From assembly GCF_030161375.1 (NCBI RefSeq), contig NZ_BSSQ01000001.1, positions 248,001 to 312,000 on the forward strand: a stretch of 64,000 bases of DNA, written 5' to 3'. Source of the stretch: Paenibacillus glycanilyticus (GTDB taxonomy: Bacteria > Bacillota > Bacilli > Paenibacillales > Paenibacillaceae). Made by a program: the position numbers and the translations under genes. How positions within the stretch are numbered: the stretch's first letter is position 1; each line of letters starts with the position of its first letter. The notes beneath the pieces are model-generated. The model was not told the origin of the DNA. It worked only from the letters and a program-made list of their open reading frames with translations, and made no database searches. Positions 49,869-57,608 of the stretch are shown here, in pieces.

Positions 49869-51209
49869 CTATCCAATCGTAATTTTGCCTTCCGGATACC
49901 GGTACAGCTCTTTCTCTGTTTTTGGTCCAAGCGCATATGCAAGCGTAAGCGGACCTAACCTGCCTGCGAACATGGTTAAAATAATAACGATTTTCCCGAC
50001 ATGAGACAGCTCCGGCGTAATGCCAGTCGATAAGCCCACGGTGCCAAATGCCGATGTTGTCTCAAATAATATTCTCAGGAATTGCTGATCCTCCGTTGTG
50101 GACAAGATCATAGTGACGAATATGACCAGAGCAAGCGACAACATCGTAATCGTAAGCGCCTTGAAAATCCGGTCTTTGCCCAAACGGTATTTAAACAATA
50201 CGATATCTTCGCGGCCGCGAATCATCGCTATTACCGCGCCAATCATCGTAGTAAACGTTGTCGTCTTAATACCTCCGCCCGTTGAGCCCGGAGATGCGCC
50301 GATAAACATCAGGATAATCGTGAAAAACACGGTTGCCTGCCTCATCTGCGAGTAATCCAGCGTATTGGCTCCCGCCGTCCTCGGCGTAACGGACTGGAAG
50401 AACGAAGCCCAAATTTTACTGCCCCAATCCAAAGATCCAAGCGTTTTGCTATTCGTGAATTCAAAAATAAAAATAACAATTGCCCCAACGGCAATTAGAA
50501 TGCCTGTCATCGATAATACAACCTTGCTATGGAGCGATAGCCGTTTATTTTTCCTGAATTCCAGCAAATCTGCCATTACAATAAAACCAAGACCGCCTAA
50601 AATAATGAGCAGCATGGATACGATATTGACGAGCGGGTCGCCCACATACATCGTAAAACTGCGGAAATGGCCGAATAAATCAAATCCGGCATTATTAAAA
50701 AAGGAAATGGCATGGAATATCCCGAACCAAACCGCCCTCCGGAATGGCATATCAAACGAAAACCGGAGAGTATACAAGATCGCCCCTGCCAACTCAATCG
50801 AAAGGGAGTAGAGAATTACCTTGCGGATTAACCGAACGATCCCTTCCATGCTCGACTGATTCATCGCTTCTTGTAAGATCAGCCGTTCCTTCAGCGAGAT
50901 TCGCTTGCGAAGCATAAGCGCAATCAACGTGGCCATCGTCATAAAGCCTAATCCGCCTATCTGGATTAAAGCCATGATAATAACTTTGCCGAACACGGAG
51001 AAATATGTACCCGTATCCACTACGATCAACCCCGTAACGCAAGTTGCCGATGTCGCCGTGAATAGCGCGTCGATAAACGAAAGACGCGAGCCGTCATTGG
51101 AGGCAATCGGTAAAGTTAGCAGAAAACCTCCAAGCACGATAATAAGAGCAAATCCGAAAACAAGAATTCGCGGGGGCGGCCATTTTAATATATTAATGTA
51201 ATTAGGCAT
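49869..51209 (-). CDS. ktrB: Ktr/TrkH-type potassium channel subunit
   Basis: 446 residues with about eight to ten hydrophobic segments and four pore-loop repeats of the SKT superfamily, seen for example in ATSATCVTGLIVVDTG, FHAISFFNNAGFDLF, GASPGSTGGGIKT and TSAFGTVGLSTGIT. It takes up K+ (with Na+ in Bacillus). AAAGGAGAG precedes ATG. The long leader contains a ydaO-type c-di-AMP riboswitch, so both transcription and the RCK partner may answer to c-di-AMP. Confidence 0.94.
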   Translation of the reverse strand: MPNYINILKWPPPRILVFGFALIIVLGGFLLTLPIASNDGSRLSFIDALFTATSATCVTGLIVVDTGTYFSVFGKVIIMALIQIGGLGFMTMATLIALMLRKRISLKERLILQEAMNQSSMEGIVRLIRKVILYSLSIELAGAILYTLRFSFDMPFRRAVWFGIFHAISFFNNAGFDLFGHFRSFTMYVGDPLVNIVSMLLIILGGLGFIVMADLLEFRKNKRLSLHSKVVLSMTGILIAVGAIVIFIFEFTNSKTLGSLDWGSKIWASFFQSVTPRTAGANTLDYSQMRQATVFFTIILMFIGASPGSTGGGIKTTTFTTMIGAVIAMIRGREDIVLFKYRLGKDRIFKALTITMLSLALVIFVTMILSTTEDQQFLRILFETTSAFGTVGLSTGITPELSHVGKIVIILTMFAGRLGPLTLAYALGPKTEKELYRYPEGKITIG

Positions 51210-51249
51210 GCATTCTCTCCTTTATATAAGGCACATCTGTTTTTGGGCA

Positions 51250-51425
51250 TAAAAAAAAGCACGGGAACCCCCAATGCCAGATGAGTCCTGTTCCACGCAG
51301 CCTACGAGGTTAGCTGACGGATTCGGGCCTGGAAAGGCAGCCCTATTCAAGCAAAGCAATTGCTTAAAATTCACCCCATGCCGGCTTTATGCCAGCGATT
51401 TGGTTCCCCCGTTTTCATTACGAAA
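51250..51425 (-). promoter_or_regulatory. ydaO/yuaA-type c-di-AMP riboswitch of the ktr operon
   Basis: The minus strand shows the conserved ydaO elements in order: AACGGGGGAACC, GGGGTGAAT, CCGAATCCGTCAGC and TAACCTCGTAGGC. The 3' end GGGGGTTCCCGTGC can pair with the 5' element and is followed by eight T residues, an intrinsic terminator. High c-di-AMP should stop transcription of the potassium uptake genes. Confidence 0.93.
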
Positions 51426-51458
51426 TTCGGCTCCTATTCGATTCCTATAACGTTAAAG

Positions 51459-51488
51459 ATTATACGCTTTAATAATGAATATGATCAA
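51459..51488 (-). promoter_or_regulatory. Promoter of the ktr operon
   Basis: TTGATC (51483-51488) and TATAAT (51459-51464) on the minus strand, 18 bases apart, upstream of the riboswitch. From here to 51707 I see no gene or further structure I can support. Confidence 0.65.
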
Positions 51489-51707
51489 ATGAACACGAGC
51501 GATAATTAAGCGGAATTCGTTCAAATTCAGTCAATCGTCCGCTACAAGCGGTCCCTTGCTGGCTGCACGTCCCTATTTCGCGGCTTTCCGTTCGCATTCT
51601 CATATTTCACCCGTATTGCTTGCAGCAGACGCATTGGATAAACCCGTTCAATAATGGTATGGTTACAATAGTTACGTATCGACTCAAAAACGAAATGGAG
51701 GTTTTGT

Positions 51708-53300
51708 ATGATCCCTTCCATCACCCCTCATGAATGGAAACGATTCTTGTGGGCTGCCATTGCAGGAGCCATTATTTTTATTTTCACGCAGCTAGGCCCG
51801 ACGGCGGGAGACCAATTGTTCTCCGAAACAACGCATAAAGTCATTAGTAAAAGCGAAGCCGCGCAAACAGCGGAAAAGTTCGCTAAGCAGCAATTTGGCG
51901 TCGATGCGATATCTTCACATACGATCTATCAGACCGATAGCTTGGCAAACGGCTATTTCTCCAAAGAAGATTTATTAGACCAATTTGAACAGAAATATGA
52001 TGCGAAGTTTCCAACGGATACGTTCCAGGTCAATCTTGATTTGGAGGATGGCAGCCAGGCTTACGTCTATATTCATATGACAAACGGAAGCGTTACCGGC
52101 TGGCATTGGTTTGGCGCGGAGGCTGCCGATAACGATCGGCTGGTTCAATCATCCGCGAAGAAATTCGCTTTGTCCAAAGGATTCACTTCTGAACAGTTGG
52201 ATCAGACGTACCTGAATGATGACGGAGATGCCGTCATGCATCCAACCGGCTATTCGCTTGGAGATTCTTCTCTAGAGCTGGTTATCGGAGTTGGCTTCAT
52301 TGACAATAAAGCGGTCATCACCAGATACAAGCCCGCTTTCAAAGCACCTTCGGAATACATAACCTATGTAGATGGACAAAAAGATATCGGCAGCGTCCTA
52401 TCCGTGGTTAGCCTAGCATACATGTGTTTCATCTCCCTTGTATTATCGCTCATCTATGCGATTTTGTACCGCAGGCATACCACTTTTAAACGCGGGGTAT
52501 TTATCAGTCTGGTGTTTATCATTTTCTACATTTACAACAACTTGAACGTCCTTGACGGCATCTTCGCCAGCTTTGGCGAGCAAAGCCGGTCGGACGCCGA
52601 GATGAACGCTACGATTATGGTTACTATCGTGCTGCTGATTCCGGTCGGTCTAGCTGTTTATTTCGCGCTAGTTGCCGGCGACGGGATGTGGCGCTCGCAG
52701 AAACGTCCATTGTGGCCAGGCTTCCGCGAACGCGGATATGGCGATCATGTGTGGCGCAGCGTCTGGTTATCCTATCTCTTTGCCGCAATCATCTTGGGAT
52801 GCCAGTCCATCATTATGATGGTTATGGAGTTTACGGCCGGGTCATGGGCAACGAGCGATGCGACTCAATCTTCCTACAACACAACCATCTTATGGATCAT
52901 GCCGATGATGGCCTGGTGCGCTGCGATTTCGGAAGAAGCGATTTTCCGGCTGTTCGGCATTGCTTTGTTTAAGAAATGGTTCAAAAACACGTTTATTGCC
53001 ACGCTTATTCCAACGATCATGTGGGCGCTTGGCCATGTCAGCTACCCAATCTTTCCGTTCTATACGCGGATCGTTGAGCTTGTTATTCTGGGCACCGTGT
53101 TTTGTCTTATTTTCCTCCGCTACGGATTTATTACGGCCGTGTTTACGCATGCGATATTAGACAGCCTGTTAATGGGCCTCGATCTCGTTAGCGTTGGAGG
53201 AGCCGTTAATCTAACTGCCGCGCTCATCTATGCCGTATTGCCTATTATTGTGGCATGGGTTATCAAGGTTTGGCACAACAGGCGGCATATGCCTGCCTGA
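51708..53300 (+). CDS. CPBP-family intramembrane metalloprotease with large extracytoplasmic domain
   Basis: 530 residues. One N-terminal membrane helix (about 13-32), an exposed domain of about 190 residues with two similar halves (SEAAQTAEKFAKQQFG), then a multi-helix C-terminal part with the Abi/CPBP motifs: EEAIFR (EExxxR), WALGHVSYP and HAILDS. These bind zinc in prenyl-protein-type endopeptidases. In bacteria they are linked to bacteriocin self-immunity and signalling. GGAGG precedes ATG. Substrate unknown; the large outer domain is unusual for the family. Confidence 0.85.
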   Translation: MIPSITPHEWKRFLWAAIAGAIIFIFTQLGPTAGDQLFSETTHKVISKSEAAQTAEKFAKQQFGVDAISSHTIYQTDSLANGYFSKEDLLDQFEQKYDAKFPTDTFQVNLDLEDGSQAYVYIHMTNGSVTGWHWFGAEAADNDRLVQSSAKKFALSKGFTSEQLDQTYLNDDGDAVMHPTGYSLGDSSLELVIGVGFIDNKAVITRYKPAFKAPSEYITYVDGQKDIGSVLSVVSLAYMCFISLVLSLIYAILYRRHTTFKRGVFISLVFIIFYIYNNLNVLDGIFASFGEQSRSDAEMNATIMVTIVLLIPVGLAVYFALVAGDGMWRSQKRPLWPGFRERGYGDHVWRSVWLSYLFAAIILGCQSIIMMVMEFTAGSWATSDATQSSYNTTILWIMPMMAWCAAISEEAIFRLFGIALFKKWFKNTFIATLIPTIMWALGHVSYPIFPFYTRIVELVILGTVFCLIFLRYGFITAVFTHAILDSLLMGLDLVSVGGAVNLTAALIYAVLPIIVAWVIKVWHNRRHMPA

Positions 53301-53398
53301 CCGATTTGCATTTGTAAGCTAAGGGGGCTGTCTCAAAGGTGATCGCTCACTTTAAAGACGGCTCGCATTAGTAAAAAAAAAGTGATTTTTATGAAAGT

Positions 53399-53435
53399 AG
53401 TGCTGCAGAGGGTTACCCTTGCAGCACTATTTTTG
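53399..53435 (+). terminator. Terminator hairpin downstream of CPBP gene
   Basis: AGTGCTGCA and GGG pair with CCC and TGCAGCACT, followed by ATTTTTG; about 100 bases after the CPBP stop. Confidence 0.65.
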
Positions 53436-53450
53436 TTCTTGCTGCTTTCT

Positions 53451-53640
53451 TCAGTTCATATCTAAGCGATTGACCGCATCGTTGATGACGCGTACGAGAT
53501 AATTTTCGGGAATATCTTCTTGCAAGTCCATTGGCAAGGACAGTTGATCCATGTTGAACAGATTACAGGCAGACGGAGCATTAAATGATTCTGGAGAAGC
53601 GAAGTTTATGCTTACGAAGTAGCTTTCTTTCAGAAAGCTT
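53451..53640 (-). pseudogene. N-terminal fragment of an IS1182-like transposase
   Basis: From ATG 53552 the minus strand encodes MDQLSLPMDLQEDIPENYLV followed by RVINDAVNRLDMN and a stop at 53451. The pattern LPMDLQEDIPEN..RVIN..V is typical of the first 50 residues of IS1182-family transposases, which are normally over 400 residues. The frame also stays open upstream to about 53640, through one arm of repeat F. The rest of the gene is missing. Confidence 0.45.
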
Positions 53641-53731
53641 TGAAGCGGTCGCTTTTGCTCAGGGATTCCTACCTTACCTCGTTGATTAAAGGGAATCCCT
53701 GAGCAATGGCGATTGGAAGAACATTTAATGC
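53578..53731. repeat. Long palindromic repeat, family 1, copy F (inverted, with insertion)
   Basis: Outer arms GCATTAAATG / CATTTAATGC; inner perfect stem TTGCTCAGGGATTCC / GGAATCCCTGAGCAA. Short core complement GCGATTGGAAGAAC at 53709-53722. The long core is split: CTGGAGAAGCG (53591-53601) and GAAGCGGTCGC (53642-53652) are separated by about 40 extra bases that contain their own hairpin (AAGCTTTC / GAAAGCTT type). Confidence 0.8.
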
Positions 53732-53763
53732 GCAGGCAGCTGGTTTACCTAAAACAAAAAACA

Positions 53764-53811
53764 GGGTGTCCCATCGTCATTTTCATGACTTATGGGACAC
53801 CCCCTTTTTTT
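53764..53811 (+). terminator. Hairpin with T-run at right edge of IS remnant
   Basis: GGGTGTCCCAT pairs with ATGGGACACCC and seven T residues follow. It may be a terminator or a leftover of the remnant's terminal repeat; no intact gene ends just before it. Confidence 0.55.
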
Positions 53812-53931
53812 ATGCCATTATTCGGATATTTGATCTGGGGCAAGCCCATTTAATAGAAACGGCCACTTTGTCCAAGAGCATTGGATTTCATCTTAATATA
53901 ATCTATTAGACCAATAATGGAGGTGATAGGA

Positions 53932-54420
53932 TTGTCTACAAAATCGAAAGTAAGCGGTTATTCCAGCAAGCAAAGCTCCAGCAAAAAATGCTACGACCCA
54001 TGCAAAAAATCAGGAGGCAGCAAGCACAAATCATCAGGAAAGAAAAAATCAAGCGGCCATAAATCGTCAGGTAAATCCTCGCATCAGCATAAGTCTTCAA
54101 ATAAATGCTGCGAGCACAAATCTCAAGGAAGCAGCTGCTATGATCACAAATCTTCCGGCTGTCATGACAATTCAGCAATTCCGTGCAACGGGGGGGAAAA
54201 AACAAACGGCAAAAGCAATGCTGACTATGCGTACGGCATTCTTTGCAAGCTGTCGCTCGGACAAGTTATTCATCGCGTCACGCTTGATAACGGCAAAGAC
54301 TTGGATAAAGTGAAATGGGCCGGCTTCCAGAACGGAAATGCAACCTTCTCGGCAGTGAGTTATAAGACATCTTATATTGTCTACGTTCCCCTTAGCAAAA
54401 TAACAAGCATCGCGCTCTAA
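53932..54420 (+). CDS. Ser/Lys/His/Cys-rich protein with C-terminal CotB-like module, putative spore coat protein
   Basis: 162 residues from TTG 53932 (GGAGGTGA five bases ahead; ATG 53917 is part of that region). Residues 5 to about 95 are low complexity, rich in Ser, Lys, His and Cys (SSGKKKSSGHKSSGKSSHQ). The C-terminal 60 residues (LGQVIHRVTLDNG, YIVYVPLSKITSIAL) resemble the small beta-barrel repeats of Bacillus CotB, which also carries a Ser/Lys-rich region modified by CotH kinase. A coat function is inferred; no cotH is nearby. Confidence 0.65.
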   Translation: MSTKSKVSGYSSKQSSSKKCYDPCKKSGGSKHKSSGKKKSSGHKSSGKSSHQHKSSNKCCEHKSQGSSCYDHKSSGCHDNSAIPCNGGEKTNGKSNADYAYGILCKLSLGQVIHRVTLDNGKDLDKVKWAGFQNGNATFSAVSYKTSYIVYVPLSKITSIAL

Positions 54421-54525
54421 AATAATCGGACAAGGGACCATTTCACGCGTCTATCCACTCCTGTACAAGAGCAAATCTATCATTCTTCATATAATCTAGT
54501 ACTACGTTTAAGAGGAGTGATAGAA

Positions 54526-54933
54526 TTGCCAAAGAACAATAACAAGGATAACAACAAAGACAACAAGGACAACAAAAAAGACAACAAACAAGGTAAAGAG
54601 TCCGCGAACGCGAACAAAACAAGCGGCAACCAAAGTCCTGGCGGCGGCAACCGTACGAGCGGTAACCAAAGCCCTGGCGGCGGCAACCGTACCAGCGGTA
54701 ACCAAAGCCCTGGCGGCGGCAACCAAAGCGGCGGTAACAAAAGCTCCGGAGGCGGACCTGGCGGTAAAAGCGGTGGCAAAAGCGGCGGTAAAGGCGGCGG
54801 CAAAAGCGGCGGCAACCAAAGCGGCGGCCGCAGTGCGGGTGCTGCAACTGAAAACGCTGATAAAAAAGGCAAAAATGAAGGCAAAGACAAAAATAACAAT
54901 AAAGATAAAAACAAAGACAAAGGCAAACATTAA
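54526..54933 (+). CDS. Asn/Gly/Lys/Ser low-complexity repeat protein, putative spore surface protein
   Basis: 135 residues from TTG 54526 (AGGAGTGA upstream; the GTG at 54517 is inside that site). The ends are Asn/Lys/Asp-rich; the middle has three TSGNQSPGGGNR-type 12-residue repeats and GGKSGGKSGGKGGG. There is no Cys, signal peptide or globular part. It follows the coat-like gene by about 105 bases in the same direction, and such proteins occur in spore coats and exosporium, but this is only a suggestion. Confidence 0.65.
   Translation: MPKNNNKDNNKDNKDNKKDNKQGKESANANKTSGNQSPGGGNRTSGNQSPGGGNRTSGNQSPGGGNQSGGNKSSGGGPGGKSGGKSGGKGGGKSGGNQSGGRSAGAATENADKKGKNEGKDKNNNKDKNKDKGKH
54622..54729 (+). 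repeat. Three tandem 36-base repeats within low-complexity gene
   Basis: Units 54622-54657, 54658-54693 and 54694-54729 begin AGCGGYAACCAAAGYCCTGG and differ by only a few bases. In frame, so copy number could change without breaking the protein. Confidence 0.88.
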
Positions 54934-54934
54934 C

Positions 54935-54973
54935 AAAGAAAAGGAATGAGGTTCCCCCTCATTCCTTTTCTTT
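54935..54973. terminator. Bidirectional terminator between low-complexity gene and uvrC
   Basis: AAAGAAAAGGAATGAG pairs perfectly with CTCATTCCTTTTCTTT across GTTCCCC. It overlaps the last codons of uvrC, so uvrC's own coding end forms part of the hairpin. Confidence 0.88.
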
Positions 54974-56839
54974 GTCATTTTCATTGTTATTTAAGGCAGC
55001 AAGAATGTCCGAAGCCAGCTTCTCTCCGATCGATAGAGGCTTAAAGTCCTCAATGGAGGCTTCCCTGATCTTCTTGATTGATCCGAAATGCTTCAGCAGC
55101 AGCTTGCGCCGCTTCTCGCCGATGCCCGGTATCGCATCCAGCTGGGACGCAATCATCGATTTGCCGCGCTGCTCGCGATGGAACGAAATCGCAAACCGGT
55201 GAACCTCGTCTTGAATGCGCTGCAATAGATAAAACTCTTGGCTGTCGCGCGGCAGCGGCACGACTTCCGGAGGATCTCCGGTCATCAGCTGTGCCGTCTT
55301 ATGCTTCGCGTCTTTCACAAGTCCGCAAACTGGGATATAAAGCCCGAGCTCATTATGCAAGACATCCAGAGCGGCGGATATTTGACCTTTACCCCCGTCG
55401 ACGACAATCAGGTCAGGCGGAGTCAGCTGCTCCTTCAGCATTCTTTCGTAACGGCGGCGGACTACCTCCCGCATCGTCTCATAATCATCCGCGCCAACAA
55501 CAGTCTTCACTTTGTATTTGCGGTATTCCTTCTTATCCGGCTTGCCATCCGTAAATACAACCATCGCCGAAACCGGATTCGTTCCTTGAATATTGGAGTT
55601 ATCAAACGCTTCGATGCGCCTTACCTCCGGCAAACCAAGCCATTCGGCCAAACTTTCGGAAGCTCGGACACTTCTCTCCTCATCCCGTTCAATTAAACGG
55701 AATTTATCGGCCAGGGCAATCTTCGCGTTATCAATGGCCATCGTTACCGCTTCGCTCTTCCGGCCGCGCTGCGGCATTAACACTTTGACCTTCAGCCAGT
55801 TATGAAGCATGGAAGCAAATTCATCGGCTGCGTTAGAGGAGTCCTCGCTCTGCTCGTCTTCCGTAGCGGGAAGCGGAAGCAAAATCTGCTTCGGCAATGC
55901 CGGATTATCGCTGTAATATTGGGTGACGAACGTCATAAAGTCATCATATTCTTCTCCGTAATAAGGGAACGATGTACCGCGGCGTTCGATCATTTTTCCT
56001 TGACGCATGTACAAAATCTGAACGCACATCCAGCCCTTCTCTACCGCATAACCGAATATGTCGCGGTCAAGCGCGTCATTCATCGTAATCTTCTGCTTCT
56101 CGATGACGGCATCGATACTTACGATTTGGTCCCGGTATTCCTTGGCCCGTTCAAAGTCCAGCTCCTCCGCCGCCGCTTCCATCTTCCGCTGCAGATCCGC
56201 CTTCACTACGTCATGGCCGCCGTTTAGAAACTTTGTAATTTCCTGGATCATCGTCTCGTATTGGCCTGGCTCCACGTCGTATTCGCATGGGGCGATACAT
56301 TGGCCGATGTGATAATACAAGCATACTTTATCGGGTAAAGTGCCGCATTTGCGAAGCGGATACAGCCGGTCGAGCAGCTTCTTCGTTTGTTGGGCGGCGT
56401 AAGCGTTTGGGTACGGACCGAAATATTTGCCTTTATCCTTCACAACACGCCTGGTAACCTCTAGACGAGGATGTTTTTCATTCGTGATCTTAATATAGGG
56501 AAAGGTCTTGTCGTCCTTCAGTAGAACATTGTACCTTGGATGATGTTGCTTGATCAGGTTAAGCTCGAGAATAAGGGCTTCCATATTGCTCGAGGTTATA
56601 ATATAGTCAAAATCGCGGATTTCCGATACGAGCCGCTGCGTCTTTCCATTGTGGCTTCCGTTGAAATAGGAGCGGACACGGTTTTTGAGCACCTTCGCTT
56701 TGCCTACATAGATAATGGTGCCTTCCCCGTTTTTCATTAAATAACAGCCGGGCTGATCCGGAAGCAACGCTAATTTGTTGCGGATTAGTTCTTCGGCTTC
56801 AGCTCGGCTGACTGATGTGTTTTGTTGTTGCTGGTCCAT
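54959..56839 (-). CDS. uvrC: Excinuclease ABC subunit C
   Basis: 626 residues. GIY-YIG nuclease domain at the N-terminus ([26 protein letters not shown]), UVR segment near 205-240, the RNase H-like C-terminal nuclease domain ([34 protein letters not shown]) and a final helix-hairpin-helix region ([19 protein letters not shown]). It makes both incisions in nucleotide excision repair. AGGAGGG lies in front, immediately after the family 2 hairpin element. uvrA and uvrB are not in the window. Confidence 0.97.
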   Translation of the reverse strand: MDQQQQNTSVSRAEAEELIRNKLALLPDQPGCYLMKNGEGTIIYVGKAKVLKNRVRSYFNGSHNGKTQRLVSEIRDFDYIITSSNMEALILELNLIKQHHPRYNVLLKDDKTFPYIKITNEKHPRLEVTRRVVKDKGKYFGPYPNAYAAQQTKKLLDRLYPLRKCGTLPDKVCLYYHIGQCIAPCEYDVEPGQYETMIQEITKFLNGGHDVVKADLQRKMEAAAEELDFERAKEYRDQIVSIDAVIEKQKITMNDALDRDIFGYAVEKGWMCVQILYMRQGKMIERRGTSFPYYGEEYDDFMTFVTQYYSDNPALPKQILLPLPATEDEQSEDSSNAADEFASMLHNWLKVKVLMPQRGRKSEAVTMAIDNAKIALADKFRLIERDEERSVRASESLAEWLGLPEVRRIEAFDNSNIQGTNPVSAMVVFTDGKPDKKEYRKYKVKTVVGADDYETMREVVRRRYERMLKEQLTPPDLIVVDGGKGQISAALDVLHNELGLYIPVCGLVKDAKHKTAQLMTGDPPEVVPLPRDSQEFYLLQRIQDEVHRFAISFHREQRGKSMIASQLDAIPGIGEKRRKLLLKHFGSIKKIREASIEDFKPLSIGEKLASDILAALNNNENDKEKE

Positions 56840-56850
56840 TGTTCCCTCCT

Positions 56851-56961
56851 AAAAAGAATTGCGCAGCAATTCTTGCTTCGAAAGCGTACGCTTAGAATTG
56901 CGCAGCAATTCTTACTTCGAAAGCATACGCCTAGAATTGCGTGGCAATTCTAGGCGTATGC
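56851..56961. repeat. Triple AGAATTGC hairpin element (family 2), upstream of uvrC
   Basis: Three hairpins with the same core: AAGAATTGC/GCAATTCTT (56854-56874), TAGAATTGC/GCAATTCTT (56893-56914) and a perfect 18-bp stem (56923-56940 with 56944-56961). Linkers contain CTTCGAAAGC. On the minus strand it ends GCAATTCTTTTTAGGAGGGA, running straight into the uvrC RBS. Confidence 0.88.
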
Positions 56962-57033
56962 TCTGCCTCGTCTGTATTCATTTATTTTAGCATATCGAAC
57001 GCATGTTTCGCCTTATATTTGTCAATTAATTGC

Positions 57034-57063
57034 TTTACAATAATTCGTAAAGTTGGGTATACT
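57034..57063 (+). promoter_or_regulatory. Promoter of 48-residue protein gene
   Basis: TTTACA (57034-57039) and TATACT (57058-57063), 18 bases apart, 42 bases upstream of ATG 57106. Confidence 0.6.
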
Positions 57064-57105
57064 ATTATAAGCTTTGAATGGTCTTCAAGGGAGGCGTAAT
57101 TCATT

Positions 57106-57252
57106 ATGGAAAATGTACGTGATCCGCGCGAACATGTGAACGAAGAACCGCGCCACGACTTGATGGACGTAATGGCAGGCTTTGGTGGAATGCTCGGTTT
57201 TATGACCGTATTGTTCGCTGCAGCTGTCATCATCAAATTCATCATCTCGTAA
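57106..57252 (+). CDS. 48-residue single-pass membrane protein
   Basis: ATG 57106 to TAA 57252. A charged N-terminus (MENVRDPREHVNEEPRHDLM) leads to a C-terminal membrane helix (GMLGFMTVLFAAAVIIKFII). GGGAGGCG precedes ATG and a perfect terminator follows, so it appears to be a complete gene with its own promoter, divergent from uvrC. No family recognised; the N-terminus would face the cytoplasm or outside depending on insertion, which I cannot decide. Confidence 0.7.
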   Translation: MENVRDPREHVNEEPRHDLMDVMAGFGGMLGFMTVLFAAAVIIKFIIS

Positions 57253-57259
57253 CCAAACA

Positions 57260-57295
57260 AAAAGCTCCGAATCGGATATCCGATTCGGAGCTTTT
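57260..57295. terminator. Perfect bidirectional terminator between 48-residue gene and yezD
   Basis: An uninterrupted 36-base palindrome (arms of 18: AAAGCTCCGAATCGGAT / ATCCGATTCGGAGCTTT), with A and T runs at its ends, between convergent genes. Confidence 0.9.
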
Positions 57296-57315
57296 TTCAT
57301 TTCTTCTGGGGGTTG

Positions 57316-57555
57316 TTATTGAGCAACCGCCCGCAGGTTGTCGCCGCTTGAATGGCTATTAGCGTTAGCGGTTTTCTGCGGTTCCGGCTGAACCTGCTTA
57401 TGGGAAGGCTGATCGTAGCGAGTACGCTCGGTCCGGTCGATTTGAACAATACGTCCATCATGTACGGTAATATTGACAGAACCATATTGCAATCCATTCA
57501 CTTGCTCAAGGATACGGTCCAGCCACACTTGATCTACTTCCAACGGTTTTGCCAT
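57316..57555 (-). CDS. yezD: YezD family protein (DUF2292)
   Basis: 79 residues from ATG 57555, with GGAGGGG six bases ahead; the ATG just before it is also possible. VDQVWLDRILEQVNGLQYGS followed by VNITVHDGRIVQIDRTER is the complete DUF2292 pattern; the last 30 residues are a loose Gln/Asn-rich tail. It is last in the sulfate transport cluster, 53 bases after cysW, and this family commonly occurs beside sulfur assimilation genes. Biochemical role unknown. Confidence 0.85.
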   Translation of the reverse strand: MAKPLEVDQVWLDRILEQVNGLQYGSVNITVHDGRIVQIDRTERTRYDQPSHKQVQPEPQKTANANSHSSGDNLRAVAQ

Positions 57556-57608
57556 CATTAACCCCTCCATAATCAACCGATTTACTCGGTATTAATTTCA
57601 AAAAAAAA

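Larger units (their letters stand above)
53322..53803. mobile_element. Probable decayed IS1182-type insertion sequence remnant
   Basis: The left edge reads GGGGGCTGTCTCA and the right edge, on the other strand, GGGGGTGTCCCA, resembling diverged terminal repeats. Between them is the N-terminal part of a transposase-like protein on the minus strand and palindromic repeat F. Only about 480 bases remain, too short for a working element. The limits are tentative. Confidence 0.4.

Noticed and set aside
51542-51724. 60-codon frame between the ktr promoter and CPBP gene
   Set aside because: No convincing RBS or terminator, and it overlaps the CPBP RBS and start region on the other strand.
54622-54729. 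36-base tandem repeats as a CRISPR array
   Set aside because: Units are directly adjacent without spacers and in frame with a protein-coding gene.
54480-54926. Pro/Leu-rich open frame opposite the low-complexity gene
   Set aside because: Complement of Gly/Asn/Ser repeats; TTG with good RBS and terminator support the plus-strand gene instead.
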